Positions 50,001 to 63,317 are shown, counted from the stretch's first letter. The stretch is DNA of 64,000 nucleotides from Torreya grandis (GCA_037957365.1 JARHVA010006306.1:487001-551000); one strand, 5' to 3'. The notes: generated from the letters alone by a model not told the origin. Made by a program: numbers and translations.

Positions 50001-51420
50001 GGATCACAAAGGTCATGGAATATGACCTAAAAATCACAATCATGAAGCTTATAAGAGGGAAGGGATTGTGTGAACAACTATCTTCTAACATAAATATGTT
50101 TGAAATAGTTATCAAAATAGTATATGCTCAAGCTGCATCTCAACTAGCCAATCCACCTCTTTTTAATAGCTGGATCCACAACATGACTAATTTCCTACAG
50201 AATGGTGAGTACCCCTATGACTTTTAGTATTCAAATAAAAGGTATTTATAACTCTAATATATTCCATATGTTCTTATTAATGGAATATTATTTCACAAAG
50301 ATATGAATAGATTCTTATTGATATGTATTGAGCATAATCATGTTCTCAAAGTGATCAAACAATTTCACTATGGCATGACAAGAAGACATTTTTACTCAAG
50401 AAATATGGCCATCAAGATAATGAAAGGAGGTTATTATTAGCCTGAACTATTCAAATATTCCCACCAAAAGGTGAGGAACTATGAAAAGTGTGCTTACTTC
50501 ACCAGTAAGCAAAGGCTAACAACCCTTCCTTTTAGAACAATTTAAGTAGATCAACCCTTTTCTCAATGTAGGTTAGATTTCATAGGCATGATCAATACAC
50601 CACCAAACATAGGCCACAAATGGGTTCTTAAAGAAATATATTATTTCACAAGATGAACTGAAGTAATTACACTAAAAGATTACATAGTGACATCTATTCT
50701 GGAATTCATGGATGGCATAGTCTCGATATTTGGTGTTCCTCACACCAGTATCTATGATAATTCCTAAGCATTTGTGATCATTCAAATAAGTGAATAAGAT
50801 GTAAATAATAATATGCACCTAAGTACTTCCAACTATTACACCTAGGGTATTGGCTTGGCCAAGTCAACTAACAAGAACCTCATCATAATTATCAAAAGAA
50901 TGATGGAGGATAACTAGAGGACATGGCACACAAAACTAAAATTAGCACTATGGGATGATATGATTACTCCAAAAAGTGACATTGGTATTTCCCCCTTCAT
51001 GTTGTCTTATGGAAGAGAAGCATGAATACTACTATCAATTTATCTACCATATATAGAGCTCAATCACCAATTGGATTTGATTAATAATGATGAAATGATA
51101 GTAGGTCTATCTAAACTCATAAAACTTTAAGAAATTAGGAACCAATATATGAATGTCTTAGAAGAAAATTGGGCTAAAACAAAGAAAACTTTCAATAAAA
51201 AAGAATTCTCAAGGATATTCAATGAAGGAAAAATGTTTCACAAATAGGATGCAAACAAAAATAAATAAGAAAGCACACCAAATTTGATGTAATATGAAGT
51301 GGTCTATATATTATTAATCAGTGTGAAGGAGCCAATGCATTCCATCTCTCCAAGCTCAATAGACTAGAACTGCCTATCCTAGTGAATGGGATATACCTAA
51401 AAGCTTGTTTTGTTGTAGGA
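50001..51420 (+). pseudogene. Integrase remnant of giant element
   Basis: Integrase joins the new DNA copy to the host chromosome. After a linker (MEYDLKITIMKLIRGKGLCE at 50015) the zinc-binding part shows QFHYGMTRRHFYS and KIMKGGYY, with His residues kept and the first Cys of the CxxC pair replaced (NYEKCAYF). The core keeps two of three acidic residues: LDFIGMINTPP (Asp), SIYDNS (Asp), but GIGLAKSTNKN has Lys where Glu is expected (a G-to-A change). GISPFMLSYGREA, LINNDEMIVGLSKLIKL and KTKKTFNKKEFSR follow, with a frameshifted tail and an IYLKACF-type end near 51405. Many TAG/TAA stops. The 3' untranslated part and a weak A-rich polypurine region lead to the LTR at 51709. Confidence 0.85.
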
Positions 51421-53209
51421 ATTTGTTCCAAAAATTTTAATTTTATATATAATAGGGTTAGTTGTGTTTTTTAATAAGTGATTTTTAACATATCAACTCT
51501 TTAAGAGTTTTATTTTCATTAGTTTCATTATTTTTTCTTATTTTTTTGTCTATCTTTCCCTATTTTATTTGTGTCTAGGAAAATCCTAGTTTGTTCTTCC
51601 CTACGTTAAAAGTTTGTCAAGCCAAGTTGGCTCCATACCCAATGTTATAGAAGTATACAAGATATAAAGTAACTAGTAGAAAATCATCCCATAGAGGTTG
51701 TAAAAAATGTTGATATTTTTATCCCAAAAATATTGTAACATTGATATGCTAAGGGAGACCCCCTTCTTTTTTAGAAAATCCCTTGAAGCAACCAAAAACC
51801 CATTTTTTCCCTTTGAATTGAGGAATCCAAAAACCTAGATGTAATTTGTAATTTTAAAATTGATTCATGGGTTTGAGATCTCAAAAAGTAACTAGCCTTC
51901 CAAACTAGCAAAATCTAGAACATGGAATGCATTTTTTAATTTGCAAAATTACAAAATGCATGCTGAGCTCTAGATCTTATGATCCTTCTAATTGATAGAA
52001 TCTAGAACTTGGCATGCTTTTTACAATTTACAAAATTTTAAAATGCACTTTGAGCTCTAGATCCTATAAAGTCAAAACACCCCCTTCTTATAGGATCCAT
52101 AACTCAAAGTGTAATTTGAAAGTTACAAATTGCATTCTAGGTTATACCTTCCACCAAGTATCTAAGCTATGGAATCTAGAACTCTGTAAGTAATTTGGAA
52201 CTATGAAAATTTTCAAATTTCTCAATGATTTCTACCTTCTACATAGTAGAACCATTCAACTTGGTAAACATGGGAATTTCTCCAAGCATATCCTAGTTCC
52301 ACCACTAACTACCATTAAAGAGCATTAATTACAAGGGTTTTTTATTTAAAATAAGTGATTTGGGAATATTTTAATTCATTATTTAATTTTATAAGTGTGT
52401 TTTTGATCTTTGATGATCTTCACCATACAGTCAACCATTGAGCCACATGCCAAATAAATACCTACAAGTTCAAGCCATGACTCTAAACTGACTTCCATGT
52501 CATTTATCTTCTATGCATGATATTCCCCTTATGTTTTTCATAATTTCTCTTTAAAAATGTGTATTTTTTCAAAGATTATTTCCATTTCCTATGAAAATTT
52601 TTCAATTTTGTTTTTAAGGTTACCATTTTTTATTTATGGAATCATTTTAGGGTTTCTCTATTGTTTAAACATTCATAAAAATCATTATTTATGTAGTAAT
52701 TTTTTCATAAATTATAATAAAAAATTTAAGGCTTTTCTAGGGTTTAGTTTTTTAATAATTTCATCATGAAGGCCTTATATTTCCCATAAATCATTCATCA
52801 TAAATAGTTCTCCCTCCTAATATCACAATCAGAATCTAGGGCTTTTTATAACTAGGTGAATATTCCCAAGTATATTCCAATTTCAAACCAGTGAATATTC
52901 CATAAAAATTCCTCCAAAGTCCCTATGGATAATTGACCTACTTCAAACACTTCCCATCCCCACAAGAGTCCACATTAATTTAGACACCTTCCCCTTCTAC
53001 TAGAAATCCAACTTGCTCTAAATGCTTACTAGCTCTGTGGAGTTGTCATGTGCTTTAAGCACCTTAAGGTTTTGTTGGAAATTTTATCTACATATAACAC
53101 CTACCATCTCTACCAGAGATTCTATTTGCTTGGAACACCTACAACCCCTACCAGATCTCATAGTTGGTTTCTCACAAACATTAACTCTAGATTCTATCTC
53201 CAAAAGAAA

Positions 53210-56200
53210 ATTAAGTTCAAATCCAAAGGCCCTAGAGTGAATCTTAGTTCTGTGTCTCATAGAATAGAGATAACAAAAATTGATTTAGGTCACATTGATT
53301 GAGTAGAATTTTGGACTAGAATAGGTGTAGAGTTCAAGAATGATTAGATCTAGAGTATTTATGACTTTGGCTTACCAGAAGTTGCAACCTTTCCATTATC
53401 TATCCAAAGAATTGAGTTAGTGCTCACACTATCCCAAAACTATGAACCTGATATAAGAGAAATCTTGAATGAATGAGGGGTAATAATTTTTAATCTAGAC
53501 CTTGACATCATTGATGCAATATTTATAAACCTAAAATTTAAGATTTATGTTTATATAACTCCATAGAAATCTATGCAATTCTTTTAAGACAAAAGAGATG
53601 GTTGCCATAAGATGATCGATAGACAATGGCTTAAGCCTCCCAAGGCTTCCTCCACCAGACAATTGAAGACATTGTATAGGACTAATTTCATTGATGATGT
53701 GGGAGATATATTCATATTGTTGCATAGAATCACTAGTAGTCTTGATGATAACAAATTCTAAGAATGGATGTACCAATACATATGGGTCATCTAAAAAACT
53801 ATCTAATACATTCATTAGGCTCAACTTATAAGCGATTCCCTCCATAAAACAATTTTGGGAGGTGAAAACAACTGGCAAGTTTTATATGACTTTTTATATT
53901 GTATGCATTTTGGCCAAAGGGAGACCATTCCCAAGCCTTAACACAATTCCTAAATAAATTAATAGAGTACACAAATACTATCCTAACCTCACATTGGATG
54001 CTAGTAGATAACATTTATAAAGAGTCAATGATGCTTTCATCTAGTGAATCATTATCATGTTTGATAAATAAATAGGGAGAACAAAGTTCTCACCAATAGT
54101 AGTTGAAGAGATTAGTAAATGGTTCTCATACTTCATTTAGTTCCCCACCTATTTCTATATCAAAGCAACCAATTTTAGTGGCTACCCATATAAACTTACC
54201 ATATATATATTAGAGAAAAATAGGCACTGATAGATTTGGTTAGGCAACTTATAGAGACCCATAAGCTCCTTTCCAATAGGCACAAGGCAATAATTCATTT
54301 CTGAATTTTTATTGGTAGATACACATGTCCCTCCCTCCTCAAGGTTAAATGTGATAAAGTTGAAATATGCCAAATAAATATAAGGGCTTTGGATTCTAGT
54401 CCTTTTTTTGATGTATATGGAAAGATCACCAACACCCTGGCAATTTCAACATATGCTCATGTTCCATATTATGAATATTATTGGGAGGATTGTGAGGATG
54501 AAAAAAGGGTCAGAATGAGGGATCATTCTAGAATGACCCTAGAACAAATTAAGGATTATGCTTTGGCACTAGTCCCATATGACTTGGTGGATGATGACTC
54601 CATAGTGGACTTAATTTATTATACACAAATCATCACACAACCCCTTCCACCAATAAGGTGTTCAACTCTATAATCATTTTCTCTATTTGATAGAATAACA
54701 TGTGTGATCAATTGAATAACCAATTGGCTGAGAATCAAGGGAGTCTACGTGACAAGGGAAATAATTAGAATTAGAGAGAATCTTTTAAATATTAAAGAAT
54801 AATGGATTCCTCCAATAGTAGAGGGTTAAAGTGGAATAATAGGTGAACCATCAAAAGAGCCAGAGAAGAAGAAAAAGAAAAAGACTATGGATAAAAAGGG
54901 GAAATCAAGCAAAGAGGGGGAAGTTACAAATCAACCAATTGAAATCTCATTAGAAGACACTGTATCAAAATAAGATTCTATAGCTTCACTTCCCATGTCC
55001 ATAATAGTTACACCCCCTATTTTTATTGTTCACCCTCCTCCTATCTATATTGTTCTAGAGGATCCAAACTACCTCTACTTAATGTCTCCACTCCTCCAAC
55101 ATCTCAAGTTTCCACTCCACCTCCTATTTTCACTCCCCTTGCAAATATAGTTTCTACTCCAACTATCATTTATACCATTTTTCCTACCATAATAAGCCAA
55201 GTGCAACCAATATAATCAATTCAAGTGGAAACTCAAGGTTTCCCATCAGTAGATTCTCATGTTTTCACTTCACTATCCCTTCTTCCAATATCACAATCCA
55301 TTTTCATTCCATTACATGTTTCCATTCCACTCATAATTCCTTCTATTCCATCTCCACTAATTTATATCACTACACAACTGTATAAAGCCACAAACTCAAT
55401 CATCCTAAATCCAATCCCTTAAGCCATCCCAAATCCTAAGATAAGTCTGGTCATATTTTTATCCCCACTCACTTTACTTACATCATCAACCCTAAGTATT
55501 CCCACACATTTGATTGTTTCATTTAATGCTTTAGCTTCCATCCTCCCACCTATTCCCAACATAAAAATCCCCATGTTAAATCCATCTTCCACACCCCCCA
55601 TAGACATAGTTGTTTTCATTGCCTCTACCTCTTCCACTTCTACTATTCCTACATCACCTTCAATTTAGATTGGAAAAAAATAGATTATTAATGTAAATGT
55701 AAATTTTCAAACCCCTGATGGAGATGAAATTTGATAAGCACCTCTTGAGTAACCAATGGTAACATCAACCCAAGAGTCTAAAATTATCACAATGTTTATT
55801 AGTGCAACAAAATTAGTTGTTGATTCTTTGGTGATAGTGTCCAAATAGCCAGATACTACCCCTCACTAGCTAACACAATTAGTGGGTAAGAAGAGAAAAT
55901 AAATAATTTCTCCTAGCACACTAGACTTTGGCTTATCAAAGGTCAAGAAGAAGTCTAAATATACTACTCAAACCTTCTCCAAAATTTATCAATGATGATA
56001 AATGATAGATATTTGTTGAGATTACAGTACCCCCACTAGATAAATAAAAGGAAAATATTATGGTGGGAGATTATCAAATTTCAAGGATCCAACTTGGAGG
56101 CCAACAAGATAGGGGATAAAACATGATGTTCAATCTAGAATAAAATCCATATTTGAAATTATTGATCATGATAAGGTCACCAAGGATTAATTGAAGAGAA

Positions 56201-56962
56201 AATTGGATTAGCTTACAATTGCATTGAACCAATTTTTAGAGCATAGAGGATCATCAAAATAACGATAGTTACTACAACTAGTCAATCAAAATTGGATCAA
56301 GCTACAATTAGTTTAGTTTGAGAAATTGATCATATGGGAAGGGATACCAAATAATGGTCAGAGGATATTATTTTTAAGGGAAATAATTTTATTTCTATAA
56401 TAATGGACCAATATTAAATAATCAGGGAGAGAGAATATCCTGAGATAATAAGTCAATAAATATGAAGGATAAATTCAAACTCTAAATTTATCTTATCCCA
56501 AATAAATAATTATGGTTTCAATTAATAAAAATGCCATTATTACTAATAATATACTAAAGAATTATGTTTAGCATGAGGAATTACTTAGAGAAGCATAATT
56601 TCATATAAGGATACTCAGAGAATCTACTCACAAAGCCAAGGTGGCACATGACAAGGATATTGACATGTTATATTGTATTGAATAAATAATGAGTATGATG
56701 TCAATCTCGCCATAAAATGAAGTAGACAACCCATTTAAAGTAGAGGAAGTTCATAATAAGTTTAAATAAGTGGTTGAAAAATAATCTTAAAAGACTATCA
56801 TAACCTTTGAGTTCTATCCACAAAGTTATTAGGTATGAGAATGCAGTAGATAAGATGAGAATGGAAATGTAGGGAATCAAGACATTCAAGAAGGAATTAT
56901 TAGATGTTCAAGCAGATTGTAAAACCTCTCACATCTACTCCTTTTGAATAGATGAAGAATGA
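53210..56962 (+). pseudogene. Broken LTR ORF, 3' LTR copy
   Basis: Counterpart of the 40260-44116 frame. Start ATG at the 40383-equivalent is changed to ATT (53210), but FKSKGPRVNL follows at once. The best-kept piece is 54389-54673 with TYAHVPYYEYYWEDCEDEKR and RMRDHSRMTLEQIKDYALAL. The Lys-rich patch (KKKKKKTMDKKGKSSKEG, near 54865-54920), the Pro-rich linker (near 55080-55200) and the C-terminal region are also present, to a TGA near 56962. The two LTR copies agree best in the HVPYYEYYWE and RMRDHSRMT blocks, which suggests real coding constraint before insertion. Confidence 0.5.
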
Positions 56963-57417
56963 ATACAATAAGTTTTTAGGGCCTTTGATGCATATGTTAA
57001 AAAGTTTTAGGCCAAGAAGGGTAAGGAAATTTTAGGTATTCATTGATCACTTTTTGTTTAAATATTTCCATATACTATAATTTAATTTGTAAAAAAACAT
57101 TTTAAGTTGTATATTATAAATTTGTGACTATCTTTTATAACTCTTTTTGAGAAAGAGAAAGATGTATTTTAAAATTTATATTTCTTGATAAAGCAAAATT
57201 TGTAAAAATCACAATTGAAAATTACACTTTCTACTTTTATAAAGTTATAAATTGATAAAAAGTGTAAAATAATAAATTGTAAATTACAATTTCTATTTTG
57301 ACAAAGTAACGTGACATAAAAATTTATAAAAGTCTCACTTATTTTTTGTAATTTAGGGTTTTGCATAAAATTTAATTGAGTTATTTTCAAGTTATCTTTT
57401 AGTTATAATATTATACA
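54978..57417 (+). repeat. Tandem duplication in 3' LTR, unit 1
   Basis: Covers the Pro-rich linker and C-terminal part of the LTR ORF plus downstream noncoding sequence. Begins near TCACTTCCCATGTCCATAATAG and is repeated from 57418 (TTTAATTCCCATGTCCATAATAG). Confidence 0.75.
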
Positions 57418-59830
57418 ACTTTAATTCCCATGTCCATAATAGTTACAACCCTTATTTCTATTATTCACCCTTCTCCTGTCTATCTTGTTTTAGAGGCTCT
57501 AACACCTCCACCTACTGTCTCCACTCCTCTAACATCTCAGATTTCCATTCCACCTCTTGTTTCCACCCCCTAAATTTATATTTTACACTCCACATATTAT
57601 TTATATCATTTTTACTACCATAATAAGCCAACTAAAACTAATACAATCAATTTGAATGGACACTAAAGGTTCCCCATCAGTGGATTCTCAAGTTTCCACT
57701 CCACTATCCCTTCCTCCATTATTACTATCCACTTTCATTCCATTACCTATTTCCATTCCACTCATAATTCCTTCCATTTAATCTCCATTAATTTCCAACA
57801 CCCCTGAATATTACAAATCCATGGACTTAGTAATCTTGAATTCATTTTCTCAGGCCATCCCAATTCTTGGGATAAGTACTATCATATTATCATCTGCATT
57901 TCCTTACATCACCAACTTTGAGTGGTCCTACACATTTGATTTATTCATTCAGTGCTTTATATTTGACCCTCCCACTTGTTACTAAATTCATAATCCTCAT
58001 GTTTATTCCATCATCCACACCCACCATTGACAATTGTTTCTATTAGTTTTGCCACTTTCACTTCCACTATTCCTACATCACCTTTAGTTGAGATTAGAGC
58101 AACATAGGTTATTAATGCAAATGTCGATTTACAAACAACTAATGATAATGAATTTTCATAGGTACCTTCCAAGAAATCAATGGAAACATCTACCTAAGAG
58201 TTTACAATTATCATGATGTCTACCAATGCAACAACATTAGTTGTTGATTCTTTGGTGATAGTGTCTAAGTAGATAGATGTTACCCCTAGTTAGCTAGCAT
58301 AATCAGTGGGTAATAAGATAAAATAAATGATTTTGCTTAGTGCACAATACTTTGGCCTATTAAGGGTCAAGAAGAAGTCTAAATCTACTCCCTAAACCTT
58401 CTCTAGAATTATTAATCATGATAAAGGAGAGAGATTTTTTAATATTGTAATACCCTTAATGAACAAATCAAAGGAAAATATTATGGTGGGAGATTATTAG
58501 ATTTTAAGGATCCACCTTAAATGGCCAACAAGAGAGAGGCTAAAATAAGCTGTTTAATATAGAATAAACTCTCCATTATAAAGGATTTATAATAATAATG
58601 TGACCAATAATGAATTCAAGAGAAAATTATATTAGCTTACAACTACATTGAACCAATTCTTAGAGCCCATTGGATCATTAAAACAAACACAGTCATTACA
58701 ACTAGTCAATCAAATTTTAGATCAAGCTACAGTTGATTTAATTTGAGAGATTGCTCATATGGGAAGGGCTAACAAAGAATTGTAAATGGAGATTATTTAT
58801 AAGGGTAATAAGGTTATTGTTTTAATAAAGGACCAATATGAAATAATCAAGGAAAGAAAGAATATCTTGAGAGAACAACTAATAAATATGAAGGAGAAAT
58901 TAAAACATTGAATTTATATTATCCCAAATTGATAATTATGGGTTTAATTGATAAAAATACCCTTTTTTGATAAAATATTGAATAATGATGCAAAACATGA
59001 GGAATTACATAAATTAGCTCAATTTTGGTTAAGGATACTCACAGAATCAGCTCACAAAGCCAAGGTGGCACATGAAAAGACTATTGAAATGTTTTATGAT
59101 ATTGAAGGAATGATGAGTATGATGTCATTCCATCCATTATATAAATCAAATAACCTCTCTTAGATTAATTTTATAATAAGTTTAAGGAAGTGGTTGAAAA
59201 ATAATCTATGAAGACTACAATCGTCATCTTGAGTTCTATCCACAAATTTATTAGGTATGAGAATATATTGGAGAAGATGAGAAGGAAAATGTAGGTAATA
59301 AAGAATTTTAGGAAAAAATTGTTTGATGTTCAATAAAATTATGTAGCCTCTCACCTTTACTCCTTCAGACTAGATGAAAAATGAATATAAGACTTTTTTA
59401 GGGCCTTTGTTGCATATGTTGAAAAGATATAAGCTGAAAAGGACAAGAAGGTTGAGGAAATTTTAGATATTGATTTATCTCTTTCTATTTAAATATTTAC
59501 ATATATTATAATTTAAGTTGTATATTTCAAAAAAACATTGTAAGTTATATATTGTAAAGTTGCAACTATATTTTATAACTATCTTTGAGAAAGAGAAACA
59601 TGTATTTTACACTTTATATTTCTTGACAAAGTAAAAGTTTTAAAACTCACAATTTCAAATTAAAATTTCTATTTTGGTAAAGTTATATATTGATAAAAAG
59701 TGTAAAAGCATATATTATAAATTACAATTTCCATTTTGACAACGTGACATGACTTAAAAAGTTGTAAAAGTCTCACTTATGTTGTGTAAGTTAGGGTTTT
59801 GCATAAAAGTGACTTGAGTTATTTTCAAGT
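57418..59830 (+). repeat. Tandem duplication in 3' LTR, unit 2
   Basis: Second unit, including the C-terminal ORF part (57418-59384) with a good 71-codon open piece 58948-59163 (NDAKHEELHKLAQFWLRILT, then ESAHKAKVAHEKTIEMFYD). Several blocks such as HEELHKLAQFWL are better preserved here than in the 5' LTR. It is followed by the unique LTR end. Confidence 0.75.
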
Positions 59831-60972
59831 TATCTTTTATTTAGAAACTCAAGTTATATCTTATGAATTACCCATTTTTCATGAGAATATACTTTTAGTT
59901 GCATTAAAAGACCCATGAATTGCATGAAGATCTTCCATTTCCATCCATGCCATTCCAAGCAAAGGATCATTCCCAAATCTTACATTCTATTTTCCATCTT
60001 TGTAATTGTTTTACAAGTCAAAGATGCTATAAATAGAATAACTCACCCTTTTTCATGAAGATTTCATATCTACATGGTTTATCTTATTGGGAATTCAAGT
60101 TTTGACAACTTCATTTCATCTATGGGATATTTTGTATAAAGATGGGTGGACCCCATGGCCGACCCAATTTATTTTTTGTTGTTAGTGATATATTTATGCA
60201 TTTTTAATGTATTTTCTACAATATATAACCTTTGGATCAAAAATAAATTGAATATTTACCTTTCTTGTCTAAAAACTATCTACGTATGCAAGTTATTTAA
60301 GTTTTTTTGGAAGTTTTTTTTCTTATTTCAGTCATAAGAAAATTTATTTATGGTATTTCTACCCTTCTAAAAATATTGTTTGATAAAAATAAAGAATCAT
60401 TTTCCCTTGTGTGAAAATAACTAAATATTGTCTCTGGTTTCCCATTTGTATGAGTTTATGCTAGAACCAATTTCAATATAATTTTCTATTATATTGTGTT
60501 TATTAAGAAATCATTAAAATACACTCAAAATATTTGGTGCAATCACCATTTTAAGTTTTTAAAAATTTCATTCTTCAAACCCTTTTCCTAGTTAAAACCC
60601 TAGTTTAGGATCAAAAGCAATAAAGAATGAAATTACCATAAAGATTTTATTTTATTAGTTGTATAAGATTTAGTGAAAGGATGTTGGCCTTCTCCAGAGA
60701 TTAAACCTTAATTTACCAAGGTTCCATGACTTTGGAGGTTTTTTCATTATATCAATAGGTAATTACAAAATAAGCTAAATAGTCAAGATATGTGCAAACC
60801 TATGTGATAATACTTTAAATAGATGATTTAAGTTGAAAAACCTAATCCTCCTTGTAAGTATGGCATTAACTAAAAATGAATGTTCATTAGTAGGATAGGA
60901 TGGATATCCTCAACACCCCACTATGAAAAGAGTTTCCTACATACTAATACTCTGAGGAGGGGTCAAGCTTGA

Positions 60973-61624
60973 TGTAGTTATCCCACCTATGGTGCAAGTG
61001 AAAGCGAATGATATAATGATAGATAGTGTTATTAAATAGCTTGAGTGTGATTGAGATTGGAAATGTTTTAAATCTAGGATTAGGGTAGCTGTAAATGATA
61101 GTATGTAAAAGTAGGGTAGAATAGGGATTTACAACCTTTATTTTACTCAAAATATTTCTTGTTTAAATAATAATTTTTCATATATCTTCCTTTTAGTGGA
61201 TAGAAGTCTAAGAGTGTTGTATTTGTAGTGTTTTATAGCTTATGTGGATAACAAAATGTTCTTAATCCAAATTTAATAGGATCACACATTTGAAAATATA
61301 TCTATTCAAGAGAGTTAGGGAAAGGGAAACTAGTACCATATGGCTATAGTGTCCTTAATGTGGCACTAATGTCTATTTGGATGGTTACTAGGCACAAAGG
61401 GCCTAAATCTAGGAATGTAGGTTTGAGACTATGTTTTAGCTAACTGGAGATGTCTATAGTCCACACAATGGCTAGAAAAATGTGATAAATGATATTAAAT
61501 AGGTATAGGGATAAGTTAGGAATAGGTTATCTAAAGAAAACCTCTTAACATCCAAATACCACTTTTAGGTGATTACAAGTATTAAAAAATGACATTTTTT
61601 TCATGTGAAATTATGGGCATGACA
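60973..61624 (+). repeat. LTR within D2 (652 bp)
   Basis: Starts TGTAGTTATCCC and ends GGGCATGACA; counterpart of 24243-24894. Confidence 0.6.
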
Positions 61625-61626
61625 TT

Positions 61627-61638
61627 TTGTATCAGAGC
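61627..61638 (+). other. Primer-binding site in D2
   Basis: TTGTATCAGAGC, 11 of 12 bases matching the TGGTATCAGAGC initiator-tRNA-Met site, 2 bp after the LTR. Better kept than the D1 copy. Confidence 0.75.
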
Positions 61639-62392
61639 ATAGTTTAAACATGAGGAGTTTTTGGATGGTTGTTTAGTACTAATTCTTCCATAAAAAACAA
61701 ATTTGTGTACTTATTTATGTGTAATGAATCATTGATGAGATAGGAATATTACATAGGAATAATTTCATAGGACCCTAATGGAATTACGAATAGGGACCCT
61801 AAATCCCAAGCAGTAGATGCTAGGTGACCACTTAATATGATTGCCTATGATAAGATATATATCAATAGAATTTAATGTAGTTTCCAATTGAGAGTTTAAT
61901 ATTATATAATATATTTTGATAGGTTATTATTATAATTAGTACAATATAATATGCTTACCATTGAGGTAGAGATAGGAGACTTTTACTTGATACCTACCAA
62001 TAATTTATCCTTCAACTTATCAAATTTTTTGTTGCCCTTAATATAAATACTCAAAACTTGAGCCCATCTTATTATTATTTTATTTGTACCTGAGAGGCCC
62101 ATGACATGAATCATTGGACATTATTCCACCTAGGAGATTGGTTGAGGTTTTTTGAAGCTTGGAGTAGATATTCATCCATGTGTTGGGAGGTCAAATGTCC
62201 ATAATGGCCAATTACATGATATCTCATGAGTTTTTATGTCCTATTATTATGTGGATTTCCCATGTTATTATAAATACACATTATACCCTTGATTAATTCT
62301 AAGGTATTTTTTATGATAGATTGACCATGGTTTCTTAGGACTAAGTTGTTTCATCATGGTTTGATCTAGGAGGATTCCCAATAAATTACTAT

Positions 62393-63302
62393 TGATCCAA
62401 AATATTTATAAGTACATGTGTTATTTAGTTCACAAGCATGAATTTTGAGGGAAAAGATATTGAGAAAGGAGATCGTTGCAAAAACATCATTTTATTTATT
62501 TCTATATTATGTGAGGGTAAGTTTATATGGGACCATAATATTCCCATTATATTCATAATTTAATAATACCCAAATGAATTATTCAAATGATAAAAATATG
62601 GGATATTAAATACCCATGCCAAAACCATGAAATGCTACGTGGGTTTTGGTAAATTCATTACTTTAATTAAAAAAACTTTGTTTTTATCCATCCCCATGAA
62701 TGTGGGTGGAGTGATAAGATTTTATTAAAAAAGGGATAAATAAAGCCTTAAGGTGGTTAGCCCCATGATAAAATATAAGCCCATATAATTTGAACTTCAA
62801 CCCCATTTAAAACATAAGATAAGTTTTAGCCCTTAAAATGTGGAAGAAAAATAAGTATAAAAGGGCATAGGATGTCATTTGAAAATCAAGGGTGGAAAAT
62901 TGTAATGTGTGTTTGGATTCGTGAGATGGGAATTAAAGCTAAAAAATACAACATCTATAAGGTTATGTGATCTTAGCTAAGCATAGGATATTGAAGCATA
63001 GGGTTTTGAAGATTTGGTTTAATGTACTTCAATATTGTAAGTTTTGCATCAAGATATTAATGGATCGGTCATGCTAGAGTTGACTTGGGGACATAGACAA
63101 TTGTCAAAACCCATAATAAATCTTTTTTTGTTTTACTCTATTGATTTTGTTTAGATATTCCTATTTATAATCCAAAATTCACTCAGTTATAGCTAGTTTA
63201 TTTCAATTTTTGAGAAATTGAAACACTATTAAAAATCCATTTTTAAAGAACATTATTTATCAAATTGAATAAAATCATTATTTGGTAAGTGTTAATGGAT
63301 TA
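62393..63302 (+). repeat. 5' LTR of element H (910 bp)
   Basis: Starts TGATCCAAAATATTT and ends AATGGATTA; the end is TGGATCA with one C-to-T change, giving inverted termini TGATCCA/TGGATYA. A tRNA-Met PBS follows 3 bp later. The 3' LTR lies beyond the window. Confidence 0.65.
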
Positions 63303-63305
63303 GTT

Positions 63306-63317
63306 TGGTATTAGAGT
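63306..63317 (+). other. Primer-binding site of element H
   Basis: TGGTATTAGAGT, 10 of 12 bases matching TGGTATCAGAGC. Confidence 0.8.

Larger units (their letters stand above)
38876..60807 (+). mobile_element. Giant-LTR Ty3/gypsy element (~22 kb), Tat-like
   Basis: LTR (38876-45360), PBS (45370), a 6-kb internal region with gag, protease, RNase H-like, reverse transcriptase, RNase H and integrase remnants, then the second LTR (51709 to about 60807). The whole block interrupts repeat D2; D1 is continuous at the corresponding point (18560-18600), so the 22 kb entered as one unit. Internal protein order and motifs place it near the plant Tat group of Ty3/gypsy. The LTRs are far longer than the usual few hundred to few thousand bp and each holds a long frame. 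Target duplication is not clear: ATGAT precedes the left LTR and GTGAT or TAATA follows the right one, depending on where the LTR is ended. The LTR ends are good to about 10 bp. Confidence 0.8.
51709..60807 (+). repeat. 3' LTR of giant element (~9.1 kb, internally duplicated)
   Basis: Begins TGTTGATATT and aligns with the 5' LTR up to about 57395 (5' LTR position about 44435). It then steps back and repeats 54978-57417 as 57418 to about 59830, then runs on to the LTR end (TGTGCAAACCTATG at 60790). Without the duplication its length would match the 5' LTR. Confidence 0.75.
60808..62360 (+). mobile_element. Composite repeat D, copy D2, right part
   Basis: Resumes D2 after the giant element: ATCCTCAACACCCCACTATGAA (60908) matches 18659, then CCTACATACTAATAC (60934) matches 24206 directly, with no element N between. 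Similarity to D1 fades around 62360, just before the next LTR. Confidence 0.75.

Noticed and set aside
38871..60812. A perfect 5-bp target duplication for the giant element.
   Set aside because: ATGAT on the left and GTGAT or TAATA on the right do not match exactly and the LTR end cannot be fixed to the base; the empty site in D1 is better evidence for insertion.
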